Positions 1-8,587 of a stretch of 64,000 bases of DNA are shown in pieces. The stretch's first letter is position 1; the number at the start of each line of letters is the position of its first letter. Source of the DNA: PALSA-612 sp963765295 (GTDB taxonomy: Bacteria > Actinomycetota > Thermoleophilia > Gaiellales > Gaiellaceae); NCBI GenBank assembly GCA_963765295.1, contig CAVXVO010000005.1:186001-250000 (forward strand), written 5' to 3'. A model generated the notes under the pieces. It was not told the origin of the DNA and ran no database searches. It was given only the letters and a program-made list of their open reading frames with translations. The position numbers and the translations under genes are program-made.

Positions 1-390
1 GGCGACCCGCTCGGGATCCTGGACGTGGTCGAGCGCGGGATCGACATGTTCGACTGCGTGCTTCCGACGCGGATCGGCAGGACCGGCTCGGCGCTCACGT
101 GGGAGGGCCGGCTCAATCTGCGGAACGCCCGCTTCGCGCGCGACGGGGCCCCGCTCGAGGAGGGCTGCGACTGCCCGGCGTGCACGCGCTTCTCCCGCGC
201 CTACCTCCGCCACCTCGTGATGCAGCAGGAGATGCTGGGCCCCCGGCTCCTGACCCTGCACAACCTGCGCTTCCTGCTGCGCCTGACGGCGGAGGCTCGC
301 GAGGCGATCGAGGCCGGGCGGCTGGCAGACTTCAAGCGCGAGGCCGAGGCGCGCCTGACGCCTGCCCGCCAGGAAACCCCGTGTCCATAA
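1..390 (+). CDS. tgt: tRNA-guanine transglycosylase, C-terminal part
   Basis: Last 129 residues of queuine/preQ1 tRNA-ribosyltransferase, which swaps guanine-34 for a queuine precursor in GUN-anticodon tRNAs; the start lies before the window. The reading frame is open from base 1. The DCVLPTR stretch, GRTGSALT and the CDCPAC...H zinc site are diagnostic of the family. The stop lies inside the next gene (10-bp overlap with yajC), the usual tgt-yajC-secD order. Confidence 0.93.
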   Translation, partial: GDPLGILDVVERGIDMFDCVLPTRIGRTGSALTWEGRLNLRNARFARDGAPLEEGCDCPACTRFSRAYLRHLVMQQEMLGPRLLTLHNLRFLLRLTAEAREAIEAGRLADFKREAEARLTPARQETPCP

Positions 391-689
391 TCGTCGTCCT
401 CGTCCTGATTGCGCTGCTCACCCTGTTCTGGTTCGTCTGGGTGGTCCCGCAGCGACGGCGCCAGCGCCGACACGTCGAGGATCTCCACCGCCTGATCGAG
501 GTGCTCGAGCCGGGGGACGAGATCATCACCGCGGGCGGCATGCATGCCACGGTACGGGCCGTCGAGGGCGAGGAGCTCATGATCGAGATCGCGCCCGGAA
601 TCGAGGTTCGCCTCGACCGGCGCGCCGTCGCAGCAGTGACCACGATCGACGAGTCGGCGGACGATCCGGAAGACGCGGCCGCAGGGTAA
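381..689 (+). CDS. yajC: Sec translocase accessory protein YajC
   Basis: 102-residue single-pass membrane protein that associates with SecDF at the Sec translocon. It has an N-terminal membrane segment (about residues 2-20), a basic stretch QRRRQRRH, and the YajC core LEPGDEIITAGGMHATV. The GTG at 381 overlaps the tgt stop, which implies translational coupling. It sits directly upstream of secDF, as in most bacteria. Confidence 0.92.
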   Translation: MSIIVVLVLIALLTLFWFVWVVPQRRRQRRHVEDLHRLIEVLEPGDEIITAGGMHATVRAVEGEELMIEIAPGIEVRLDRRAVAAVTTIDESADDPEDAAAG

Positions 690-708
690 TCTGGCCGGAA
701 GCCTGCTC

Positions 709-3471
709 GTGCGCGACCGCCGCAAACACCTCACGCTGCTGCTCGTCATCGTCGCCGCCCTCGTCGGCGCGTTGATGCTCGAGGTGCCCGGCTCGCCGGC
801 GCACAGGGGCGCGACCCTCGGCCTCGACCTGAAGGGCGGCCTCGAGGTCGTCCTGCAGGCGCAGAAGGTTCCGGGCCACCCGCTGACCTCGGCGGATCTC
901 GACACGGCCGTCTCGATCATGCAGCAGCGGATCAACGGCCTCGGCGTGAACGAGCCCGAGATCCGCAAGCAGGAGCCGAACCAGATCGTGATCCAGCTCG
1001 CGGGCGTGCACGACCCGAACAAGGCCGCGAAGCTGATCGGCCAGACGGCCGTGCTCGAGCTCTACGACCTCGAGGGCGACCTGCACAGCCCGTCGATCGA
1101 CAGCCAGGGGAACCCGGTCTCCTTCACTACGCGCTACGCGCTGCTCGCGCCGGCGCAGTCGCTCGCGAAGACCGGCAAGCCGACGGAGTACTACCTCTTC
1201 GGCCCGAAGAAGAACCTGATCGCGGGGCCGTCGCCGACGAAAGCCGGGCTCTTCGACATCGGGCACCCGAAGCTCCGGAAGGGCGAGAAGATCTTCGCAG
1301 TCCCCGAAGGGCTCGTCCTGCTCACCTGCGGCGGGACGACGCCGCCACCGGCCAGTTGCCCGGGATCGAACGCTGACCCGACGGTGGTCAACTACTACCT
1401 CTTCAATCACCGCCCCGAGATCACCGGCAAGGATCTGAACGCGGGTGGCGTCACCCAGGACTTCGACTCGACCGGGCAGCCGATCGTCAGGCTCTCGTTC
1501 CACAGCCACGGCGACCAGGTGTTCCAGAACGTGACCCGGACGCTGTACGAGCGCGGGAAGCTCAGGGGCGCGCCCCAGCACTTCGCGATCGTGCTCGACC
1601 GTGACATCAAGGCGTACCCGCAGATCGACCCCACCGACTCGACGCTCTCGGACGGCATCGCGGGCGGCGGCCAGATCCAGTTCGGCTCGGGGACGGGAGT
1701 GCTCGGCGAGGCGCAGAACATCGCGCTCGTCCTCAAGTACGGCGCCTTGCCGATCCCGTTCAAGCGGGTCGAGCAGACGAACGTCTCGGCCACGCTCGGC
1801 AAGGACTCGCTGAACCAGGCGAAGACGGCCGCCCTGATCGCACTGATCATCGTCGCGATCTTCCTGATCGTCCTCTACCGCTTCCTCGGCCTCGTCGCCG
1901 TCCTCGGCCTCGCCGTCTACGTGGGTTTCCTGTACGCGGCGGTGCTGCTCCTGAACGTGACCGTGACACTGCCGGGCTTCGCCGGCCTGATCCTGACGAT
2001 CGGCGTCGCGGCCGATTCGAACGTCGTGATCTTCGAACGGATCAAGGAAGAGGTCCGCGCCGGGAAGACGATCCGCTCGGCGGTGGCCACGGGCTACTCC
2101 AAGGGCTTCCACACGATCATCGACGCGAACGTCGTCACGGTGATCACCGCACTCGTCCTGTTCGCGGTCGCGACCGCGCAGGTCAAGGGCTTCGCGCTGA
2201 TGCTCCTGATCGGAACCGTGATCTCGCTCGTCACGGCCGTGGCGTTCACGCGCGCGATGCTCGGCCTGCTGGCGGGCTTCCGCTGGTTCGCCAACCCGCG
2301 CTTCATCGGCGCCGCGCACGAGCAGCACGGCAAGTTCCTGCAGATCGACTTCATGGGCAAGCGCAGGACGTGGTTCGCGATCTCGGGCGCGATCATCCTC
2401 GCCGGCGTCATCTCGATCGCCGTCCAGGGGCTGAACCTCGGCATCGACTTCAAGGGCGGCAGCCAGATCGCCTTCGTCACGCCGAAGCCGGTGTCGACCT
2501 CGCAGGTCTCCGCGATCGCGAGCGCCATTGGACGTCCCGACGCCGTGGTGCAGGGCACCGGCGCGACGATCCCGAAGGGCAGCAACACCTTCGAAGGCTT
2601 CCAGGTGCGGATGAAGACGATCACGCCGGAGGAGCAGTCGAAGTTCACCGATCTCCTGCAGTCGAAGCTCGGCGTCACGCGCCAACCCGACTCGCGTGTC
2701 GTCTCGTCGAGCTTCTCGAGTCAGATCGCGCGCTCGGCGATCCTCGCGATCGTCGTCTCGCTGCTCCTGATCGCCGGCTACATCGCGCTCCGGTTCGGCT
2801 GGAAGTACTCGGTGCCGGTGATGGTCGCCCTCGCCCACGACATCCTGATCACGATCGGCGTCTACGCGCTGTCGCAGCGGGAGGTGTCGACTGCCACGGT
2901 GGCCGCGGTGTTAACCGTGCTCGGCTACTCGATCTACGACACGATCATCATCTTCGACCGGATCCGGGAGAACGTCCCGATCATGCGCCGCGCCTCGTTC
3001 TCCACGATCGCCAACGTCTCGCTGTGGGAGACGATCAGGCGATCATTGGCGACGACCTTCATTACGCTGCTTCCGATCGGCTCGCTGCTCATCTTCGGCG
3101 GCGCCACGCTCAAGGACTTCGCGTTCGCGCTGATGATCGGGATCCTCTCGGGGGCGTACTCGTCGATCTTCATCGCTGCGCCGCTCCTGACGATCTTCAA
3201 GGAGCGCGAGCCGGAGTTCCGGCGGCGGATGGGCGTCGACGTGATCGAGAAGGGTGTCGGGGGCCGGGTGGCCCTGCCGGTGGCGGCCGCAGCAGTGACC
3301 GTGTCGGACTCGGGCGCGGCTGTCGCGGAAGAGGCCGGGACGGACGAGCCGGAGCCTGCCGTGGCCGGCGCCGCTGCGGTGCCCGGCGACGGGGCGACCT
3401 CGCGCTCGCAGGCGAAGCGCGAGCGGAGGCGGCAGCGGCGCAGTACGCGCCCGCACGGCCGCGCACGCTGA
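709..3471 (+). CDS. secDF: protein translocase SecDF, fused
   Basis: 920-residue fusion of SecD and SecF, the proton-driven RND-type motor that pulls preproteins out of SecYEG. SecD covers about residues 1-545 (GLDLKGGLEV near the start, periplasmic P1 domain, then membrane helices with TIGVAADSNVVIFERIKEE). SecF follows from about residue 546 (LGIDFKGGSQIAF, then SIYDTIIIFDRIREN). The last ~75 residues are an Ala/Glu-rich then strongly basic tail. The GTG start is 20 bp after yajC. The fused form is best known from Firmicutes; many actinobacteria have separate secD and secF, so the fusion is noteworthy but not unique. Confidence 0.95.
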   Translation: MRDRRKHLTLLLVIVAALVGALMLEVPGSPAHRGATLGLDLKGGLEVVLQAQKVPGHPLTSADLDTAVSIMQQRINGLGVNEPEIRKQEPNQIVIQLAGVHDPNKAAKLIGQTAVLELYDLEGDLHSPSIDSQGNPVSFTTRYALLAPAQSLAKTGKPTEYYLFGPKKNLIAGPSPTKAGLFDIGHPKLRKGEKIFAVPEGLVLLTCGGTTPPPASCPGSNADPTVVNYYLFNHRPEITGKDLNAGGVTQDFDSTGQPIVRLSFHSHGDQVFQNVTRTLYERGKLRGAPQHFAIVLDRDIKAYPQIDPTDSTLSDGIAGGGQIQFGSGTGVLGEAQNIALVLKYGALPIPFKRVEQTNVSATLGKDSLNQAKTAALIALIIVAIFLIVLYRFLGLVAVLGLAVYVGFLYAAVLLLNVTVTLPGFAGLILTIGVAADSNVVIFERIKEEVRAGKTIRSAVATGYSKGFHTIIDANVVTVITALVLFAVATAQVKGFALMLLIGTVISLVTAVAFTRAMLGLLAGFRWFANPRFIGAAHEQHGKFLQIDFMGKRRTWFAISGAIILAGVISIAVQGLNLGIDFKGGSQIAFVTPKPVSTSQVSAIASAIGRPDAVVQGTGATIPKGSNTFEGFQVRMKTITPEEQSKFTDLLQSKLGVTRQPDSRVVSSSFSSQIARSAILAIVVSLLLIAGYIALRFGWKYSVPVMVALAHDILITIGVYALSQREVSTATVAAVLTVLGYSIYDTIIIFDRIRENVPIMRRASFSTIANVSLWETIRRSLATTFITLLPIGSLLIFGGATLKDFAFALMIGILSGAYSSIFIAAPLLTIFKEREPEFRRRMGVDVIEKGVGGRVALPVAAAAVTVSDSGAAVAEEAGTDEPEPAVAGAAAVPGDGATSRSQAKRERRRQRRSTRPHGRAR

Positions 3472-3848
3472 TGGCCGCCGACGTCGGCAGCGACGACGCA
3501 ACCGTCCGCGAGCTGTTCGAGCGCCTCGCGCTCGCCGGTGTCGGCGCGGTCGCCCTCAGTGCCGACCGGGCCGACCAGCTCGCGCGCGACCTCGCGGACC
3601 GTGGCGACCTGCGGCGCGACGAGGTGCGCCAGGCGATCGAGGAGGCGATGCTCCGCTGGCGCGGGGACGCCACCCGGCTCACGGAACGCGCGGGCTCGAG
3701 CTTGCAGTCCCTCTTCGACCAGCTCGGGCTCGTCTCGCGCGAGGCGTACGACGAGCTGGAGTTGCGGGTCGCGCAGCTCGAGCACCGGCTCCGTCTCGCC
3801 GAGGGCCGGCTGGAGCAACCGCCGGGCCCGGCCGACAAGCCGTCCTAG
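3471..3848 (+). CDS. UbiK/BMFP-like coiled-coil protein
   Basis: 125-residue acidic, helical protein. The N-terminal two thirds is a helical segment without a signal peptide; the end carries LVSREAYDELELRVAQLEHRL, which resembles the C-terminal coiled coil of the BMFP/UbiK (YqiC) family and also of phasin-like proteins. Its ATG overlaps the secDF stop (TGATG), so it is translationally coupled to secDF. A UbiB-type kinase starts 48 bp downstream. UbiK is an accessory factor for quinone biosynthesis in proteobacteria, so pairing with UbiB is suggestive. Family assignment rests on the coiled-coil motif only. Confidence 0.6.
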   Translation: MAADVGSDDATVRELFERLALAGVGAVALSADRADQLARDLADRGDLRRDEVRQAIEEAMLRWRGDATRLTERAGSSLQSLFDQLGLVSREAYDELELRVAQLEHRLRLAEGRLEQPPGPADKPS

Positions 3849-3896
3849 ACCCGCCGCGAGCAGGAACTTCCTGCATGTGCGTGCAACACTGAGCCA

Positions 3897-5573
3897 ATGG
3901 CCACGCGCACGAACGGAAAGACGCGCAACCTGGGCCGGATCTCGGAGATCACCCAGGTTGCCGTCAAGCACGGCTTCGGCTACTTCTTTGCGCGGCACCG
4001 TCTGACCGACCTCCTGCCCTGGGGCACGAAGGTGGTCGTCGAGGACGTCGACCGCTCGCACCGCGGCCAGCACCTGCGCGAGATGTTCGACGAGCTCGGG
4101 CCGACCTTCGTCAAGTTCGGGCAGCTGCTCTCGACGCGGCCCGACGTCGTACCGCCCGACATCGTCCTGGAGCTGCGGAAGCTGCAGGACGACGTCACGC
4201 CGTTCCCGTACGAGCAGGTCGAGCAGGTCGTCGAGGGCGAGCTCGGCCTCTCGATCGAGAAGCTGTTCACGGAGTTCTCGGAGCTGCCCGTCGCGGCGGC
4301 CTCGATCGGACAGGTTCACGAGGCTGTGCTCCCGAACGGCCGGCGCGTCGCCGTCAAGGTGCAGCGCCCGAATGCGCCGCGCCAGATCGAGGCGGACGTA
4401 TCGCTTCTCTACCAGGCGGCCAAGATCACGAAGGAGCGTGTCCGGGCACTCGACTTCGTCGACGCGCGCGGGCTCGTGGACGAGTTCGCCCGCTCGATCC
4501 GCCAGGAGCTCGACTACCGCAACGAGGCGCGGAACGCGCAGACGTTCCACCGCAACTTCGCCGGCCATCCCCACGTGCGCGTGCCCAAGGTGATCTGGAG
4601 CTACACCCGCGCCCGTGTGCTGACCCTCGAGTATCTCGAGGGCATCCAGGTACAGGACGTGACCGAGGAGGAGTACACGCTCGAGGAGCGGCGCCGGCTC
4701 GCGTACCTGATGACCGAGGCCTGGATGACGATGATCTTCCGCCACGGCTTCTTCCACGGCGACCCGCACCCGGCGAACGTGCTCGTGCTCGGGAGCCCGG
4801 AGCGGATCGGTCTGGTCGACTTCGGCCTCTCGGGAAAGCTGTCCGACGACGACATGTCGAAGCTGACGCGGCTCTTCATCGACGCAGCGAACGAGAACGT
4901 CGAGGCGATCCCGAAGCGTCTCGGCGACCTGGGTGTCCGCTACGACAAGTCCCGCGAGGACGAGTTCGTCGCCCACATTCGCGAGCTGTACGACCGCTAC
5001 TACGGCTCACGCCTGTCCGAGATCGACCCGATGCAGCTCATCCGCGAGGGCTTCCAGCTCATCTACGCGCTGAACCTGCAGCTGCCGACCCGCTTCCTGA
5101 TGCTCGACAAGGCGATCGCCACGCTCGGCGCCGTCGGAGTCGAGCTCTACCCGGACTTCAACGTCTTCGAGGTCGCGAAGCCGTACGCGCGCGACCTCGT
5201 CCTCCAGCGCCTGACACCGCAGCGGCTGCTCAGCGAGGCATGGAAGGAGACGGCGTCGCTCGCCGCCGTGCTTCGCGAGGCCCCGTACCAGTGGCACGAC
5301 TTCCTCGAGCAGGCTCGCCAGGGCCAGATCGAGGTCGGGTTCGTGCACAAGGGCCTGGACGAGTTCATGCCGCGCATCGAGCAGGGCTTCAACCGGCTCG
5401 TGATCGCGCTCGTCGCGGCGGGCGGGCTGATCGGCTCGAGCCTGATCGGCGTGTTCGCGAAGGGCGGCCCGCACGTGGCCGGGCTGCACGTCGTCTCGGT
5501 CGTCGGCTTCGTCCTGTCCGGGCTGCTCGGCCTGTGGCTCCTCTGGGGCGTGGTCCGCTCCGGACGGCTGTAG
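3897..5573 (+). CDS. ABC1/UbiB-family atypical kinase
   Basis: 558-residue member of the ABC1/AarF/UbiB family of protein-kinase-like ATPases that support isoprenoid-quinone metabolism at the membrane. Diagnostic features: the KxGQ motif (VKFGQLLSTRPD, about residue 75), the Ala-rich loop AAASIGQVHEA that replaces the kinase P-loop, the catalytic FFHGDPHPANVLV, the metal-binding LVDFGLSG, and two C-terminal membrane helices (from about residue 500). The ATG follows CAACACT with 6 nt between, like other starts here that look leaderless. Which quinone step it serves cannot be told from sequence. Confidence 0.9.
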   Translation: MATRTNGKTRNLGRISEITQVAVKHGFGYFFARHRLTDLLPWGTKVVVEDVDRSHRGQHLREMFDELGPTFVKFGQLLSTRPDVVPPDIVLELRKLQDDVTPFPYEQVEQVVEGELGLSIEKLFTEFSELPVAAASIGQVHEAVLPNGRRVAVKVQRPNAPRQIEADVSLLYQAAKITKERVRALDFVDARGLVDEFARSIRQELDYRNEARNAQTFHRNFAGHPHVRVPKVIWSYTRARVLTLEYLEGIQVQDVTEEEYTLEERRRLAYLMTEAWMTMIFRHGFFHGDPHPANVLVLGSPERIGLVDFGLSGKLSDDDMSKLTRLFIDAANENVEAIPKRLGDLGVRYDKSREDEFVAHIRELYDRYYGSRLSEIDPMQLIREGFQLIYALNLQLPTRFLMLDKAIATLGAVGVELYPDFNVFEVAKPYARDLVLQRLTPQRLLSEAWKETASLAAVLREAPYQWHDFLEQARQGQIEVGFVHKGLDEFMPRIEQGFNRLVIALVAAGGLIGSSLIGVFAKGGPHVAGLHVVSVVGFVLSGLLGLWLLWGVVRSGRL

Positions 5574-5653
5574 ACAGCGCTGTTCACGGATCGTCACAAA
5601 GCTGCGCGAAAGGACATCTGGACGGCCCTCAGGGGCGGCGCTACCGTCGTCTC

Positions 5654-6337
5654 ATGTCCTGCGCGCTCCTGATCGCCGACCCCGAGCCGTCGACCGGCGG
5701 CTTCCTCGAAAGGCACCTCGCCGAGGACGGCTTCGACGTCCTGCGGGCCGAGGACGGCGAGGCGGCGCTGTCTCTGGCCGAACAGGCCCGGCCTGATCTG
5801 GTGCTCCTCGGCGGCGAGCTCGACGTCTGCCGACGCCTGCGCGAGGGTGAGCCGGGCCGCTCGTGGAACCGCGACGTACCCGTGATCGTGCTCGGGCCGG
5901 AGGAGGCGGATGCCGTCGACCGCGTGCGCGCCTTCGACCGCGGCGCCGACGACTTCGTCGCGCGGCCGTTCCTCTACGACGAGCTGCTGGCCCGGATCCG
6001 CGCCGTCCTGCGACGCGTCGCACCGCCTCCGGGCATGGTGATCGAGGCCGGCGAGCTCGTCATCGACCGCTCGACGCGTTGCGTCACCGTCGCCGGCCGG
6101 CTGCTGCCGCTGCCCGTGAAGCAGTTCGACCTCCTGGCCAAGCTCGGGTCCGACCCCACGCGCGTGTTCTCGAAGGACGAGCTGCTGAAGGAGGTCTGGG
6201 GCTACCGCTCGATCGGCCGCACGCGCACGCTCGACTCACACGCGAGCCGCCTGCGCCGCCGGCTCGCCGAGGCGACCGAGACGCCCTATGTGATCAACGC
6301 GTGGGGTCTCGGCTACCGGCTGATGCTGCCGGCCTGA
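5654..6337 (+). CDS. atypical OmpR/PhoB-type response regulator
   Basis: 227-residue DNA-binding regulator: receiver domain (1-120) and winged-helix Trans_reg_C domain (about 130-225, ending VINAWGLGYRLM). The receiver keeps the fold but has lost the phospho-acceptor: where PhoB has PDLILLD, this has PDLVLLGGELD, the Thr position is a Gly, and the conserved Lys is Arg (VARPF). No histidine kinase is adjacent. It probably works without Asp phosphorylation. The ATG is preceded by TACCGT plus 6 nt, fitting a leaderless mRNA. The OmpR assignment is firm; targets are unknown. Confidence 0.88.
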   Translation: MSCALLIADPEPSTGGFLERHLAEDGFDVLRAEDGEAALSLAEQARPDLVLLGGELDVCRRLREGEPGRSWNRDVPVIVLGPEEADAVDRVRAFDRGADDFVARPFLYDELLARIRAVLRRVAPPPGMVIEAGELVIDRSTRCVTVAGRLLPLPVKQFDLLAKLGSDPTRVFSKDELLKEVWGYRSIGRTRTLDSHASRLRRRLAEATETPYVINAWGLGYRLMLPA

Positions 6338-6346
6338 CGCCGGGGC

Positions 6347-6994
6347 TCAGTAAAGGCCCTCGCGGCGGGCGTAGCGCTCGGCCCGGGCGCGGTCGTACTC
6401 GTCAGCGTCGAAGTCGTCCTCGCGGACGGCGCGCATGATCTCCCCGGAGGTCGGCAGCTCCGAGCGCTCGATCTGCTGCTCCGGGTTCCAGAGGTCGGAG
6501 CGGATCAGCGCCTTCGAGCACTGCGTGTAAGCCTCGTCGATCTCGACCAGGATGCCGAGCTTCGGCGGCTTGCCCTCGACGGCCGACCCGGCCAGGAGCT
6601 CCTCGTCCGTCACCAGGGTCGCGCGGCCGTTGACGCGGAACGTGTCGCCGACGCCGGGGATCAGGAACAACAGCCCGACGTGCGGGTTGGCGAGGATGTT
6701 CCGCAGCGAGTCGGCCAGCCGGTTGCCCGGCCGGTCGGGGATCAGCAGCGTGCGCTCGTCCAGGATCCGGACGAAGCCGGCCGGATCGCCGCGCGGGCTC
6801 ACGTCGCAGCTGCCGTCCGGGGCCGACGTCGCGAGGCACATGAACGGCGAGCGCTCGACGAACTGTCTCGTCAGATCGTTGAGCCGGTTCGTGATCTTCG
6901 AGACGACGATCTCCTGCGGGCTCCCGATCAGCTCGCGCAGCTCGGACTCGCTCGTGATCCCGGAGAGGGTCGCCACGCGAGGGATGCTACTCAA
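6347..6994 (-). CDS. PPOX-type FMN flavoprotein (MSMEG_1061-like)
   Basis: 215-residue pyridoxamine-5'-phosphate-oxidase-fold protein. FATSAPDGS-type strand (MCLATSAPDGSCDVSPRGDP), LIPDRPGNRLADSLRNIL and VGLLFLIPGVGDTFRVNGRA match the FMN/F420-binding split barrel, and the overall layout matches the MSMEG_1061 subfamily. The likely start is TTG at 6994 (SSIPRVATLSGI). Substrate unknown. It is convergent with the response regulator (9 bp apart) and divergent from the next gene. Confidence 0.82.
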   Translation of the reverse strand: MSSIPRVATLSGITSESELRELIGSPQEIVVSKITNRLNDLTRQFVERSPFMCLATSAPDGSCDVSPRGDPAGFVRILDERTLLIPDRPGNRLADSLRNILANPHVGLLFLIPGVGDTFRVNGRATLVTDEELLAGSAVEGKPPKLGILVEIDEAYTQCSKALIRSDLWNPEQQIERSELPTSGEIMRAVREDDFDADEYDRARAERYARREGLY

Positions 6995-7024
6995 GCTCTT
7001 CGACGGAGCCGCGATACTGAGAAC

Positions 7025-7507
7025 GTGGAGCCGACGCCGACGCTGACGCTTGGCCAGCTCGTCCTACAGTGTGGGATGCTCTCCGAGGCGCAGCTCGAGC
7101 TTGCGTTGGCGGAACACCTGTCGACCGGCGCGCGGCTCGGCGAGGTGCTCGTCGGACGTGGCTGGCTGACCGAAGCCGAGCTCGACAGTCTTCTCGACGA
7201 GCAGCGCGCGATGGCGGCCCACGGCGACGACGGCGTCCGCGGGATCGAGCTCCTTCGCACGAGTGTCGCCGAGGCCGAGGCCAAGCTCGGGCCCGCTTCG
7301 GATGGGGCCGATCCGGACGAGTCCGGCCCCGGCCACATCCTCTTCGTCTGGAGCCCGTCCGGCTACGCGCTGCTCGGCCGTGCCGGCGAGCCGCCGCCGG
7401 TCGGTAGCGAGGTGGGTGTCAGCGGCGGCAGCCGCGTGGTCACGAAGATCGGCCCCTCGCCGCTTCCCGGCGACCCGCGGCGCTGCGCCTTTCTCGACGC
7501 GCGGTAG
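7025..7507 (+). CDS. MshEN/GspE N-terminal-like protein
   Basis: 160-residue protein with an N-terminal repeat typical of the MshEN/GspE-N domain: LGQLVLQCGMLSEAQLELAL followed by LGEVLVGRGWLTEAELDSLL. Such domains sit before type II/IV secretion ATPases and in some cases bind c-di-GMP. No ATPase follows; the C-terminal 70 residues (ILFVWSPSGYALLGRAGEPP) are unassigned. GTG at 7025 is chosen because it keeps the first repeat whole and is preceded by GATACT plus 6 nt. A later ATG at 7076-7078 would cut the repeat. Confidence 0.6.
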   Translation: MEPTPTLTLGQLVLQCGMLSEAQLELALAEHLSTGARLGEVLVGRGWLTEAELDSLLDEQRAMAAHGDDGVRGIELLRTSVAEAEAKLGPASDGADPDESGPGHILFVWSPSGYALLGRAGEPPPVGSEVGVSGGSRVVTKIGPSPLPGDPRRCAFLDAR

Positions 7508-7525
7508 CTGACGGGCATCCCCGGG

Positions 7526-8083
7526 CTAGGCGAGGATCGCGCCCTCCAGCTCGAGCAGGGCGCGCTTGACGTGGAGTCCACCGCCGTACCCCGTGAGGCT
7601 GCCGTTCGCGCCGATCACGCGGTGGCACGGCAGGACGATCGGGATCGGGTTCCGATTCATGACGACGCCGACGGCGCGGGCGGCGCGCGGGTGCCCGACC
7701 TTCGCCGCGAGCGTCCCGTAGGTCGTGACGTGGCCGTACGGAACGAGTGCCAGCTCGTCGAGGACGACCCGGTTGAACTCCGCGACGCCTTCGATGTCGA
7801 GCGGCAGGTCGAACTCGGTCCGGCGACCCTCGAAGTACTCGTCGAGCTCGCGTCGCGTCGCATCGAGCTTCTTCGGCACGCGCAGCACGCGCCTGCCCAC
7901 GTGGCGCGAGAGCTCGTCGACGCCGCGGTCCGGGTCGAACGAGATCTGGCAGAGGCCACGGTCGGTCGCCGCCACGAAAAGCGTGCCGATCGGGGTGTCC
8001 GCGAGGTCGAACGCCGCGTCGATCAGGCCGGCCGCGGCTGCCGCCTCGCGGAAGCGGCGGTCGAGATCCTCCGAAACGCTCAA
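7526..8083 (-). CDS. ogt: methylated-DNA-[protein]-cysteine S-methyltransferase
   Basis: 185-residue suicidal DNA repair protein that takes the alkyl group from O6-alkylguanine (and O4-alkylthymine) onto its own cysteine. The active-site motif is IVLPCHRVIG with Cys near residue 153, and PYGHVTTYGTLA and ARAVGVVMNRNP match the DNA-binding part. TTG at 8083 is preferred because AAAGGAG lies at the right distance and the codon overlaps the stop of the sigma factor gene upstream, implying coupling. No Ada-type N-terminal domain is present. Confidence 0.92.
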   Translation of the reverse strand: MSVSEDLDRRFREAAAAAGLIDAAFDLADTPIGTLFVAATDRGLCQISFDPDRGVDELSRHVGRRVLRVPKKLDATRRELDEYFEGRRTEFDLPLDIEGVAEFNRVVLDELALVPYGHVTTYGTLAAKVGHPRAARAVGVVMNRNPIPIVLPCHRVIGANGSLTGYGGGLHVKRALLELEGAILA

Positions 8084-8532
8084 TCCAGCTCCTTTCGTCG
8101 CAGCCGGCGCACGCCGGAGGACGCGGCCTGTCGTGCCGCGTCGGTGCTCGAGCCCAGCACCGCGCCGATGCGGTCGTAGTCGAGGTCGTAGCCGTAGCGG
8201 AGGACGACGGCGGCCCGCTCGGTCGGCGGAAGCTCGTCGACGAGATGCTCGATCTCGGCCACCGGCGGCAAGCTGTCCCAACTCTCCTGCTCGGGCATCT
8301 CGCCGCGCGGCTTCGTGCGCCGGTGCTCGTCGATCGCGACGTTCTCCGCGATCGTGAGCACCCAGGCGCGCAGGTTGCGACCGTCACGGAGGTTCGGATA
8401 CGCACGCAACGCGCGGAAGAACGTGTCCTGGAACGCGTCCTCGGCGCGCTCACGGCCGAGACGCTTCGAGAGCATCCCGAACACGACGCCGCGGTGCTCC
8501 TCGTAGAAGCGATCGAACGGTGGAACCGTCAT
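8080..8532 (-). CDS. ECF-family RNA polymerase sigma factor
   Basis: 150-residue sigma-70 family protein: region 2 (FYEEHRGVVFGML, AEDAFQDTFFRALRAYPNLRDGRNLRAWVLTIAENVAIDEHRR) and region 4 (LPPTERAAVVLRYGYDLDYDRIGAVLGSSTDAARQAASSGVRRLR). It is co-transcribed with and overlaps ogt, suggesting a small alkylation- or genotoxic-stress operon (inference). ATG 8532 directly follows GGGGGC. No anti-sigma gene is adjacent. Confidence 0.88.
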   Translation of the reverse strand: MTVPPFDRFYEEHRGVVFGMLSKRLGRERAEDAFQDTFFRALRAYPNLRDGRNLRAWVLTIAENVAIDEHRRTKPRGEMPEQESWDSLPPVAEIEHLVDELPPTERAAVVLRYGYDLDYDRIGAVLGSSTDAARQAASSGVRRLRRKELD

Positions 8533-8587
8533 GCCCCCCATCATGAATCCAGAACGCCGGGGAGCGCCGGAATGTGAGACTGCCGCG

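Noticed and set aside
577..2838. 753-codon open frame on the minus strand inside secDF
   Set aside because: It is an acid/Arg-rich mirror of a high-GC gene; the plus strand carries clear SecD/SecF motifs.
2934..4976. 680-codon minus-strand frame over the secDF end and ubiB
   Set aside because: Composition is the antisense shadow of GC-rich codons; no domain is recognisable and it spans two real genes.
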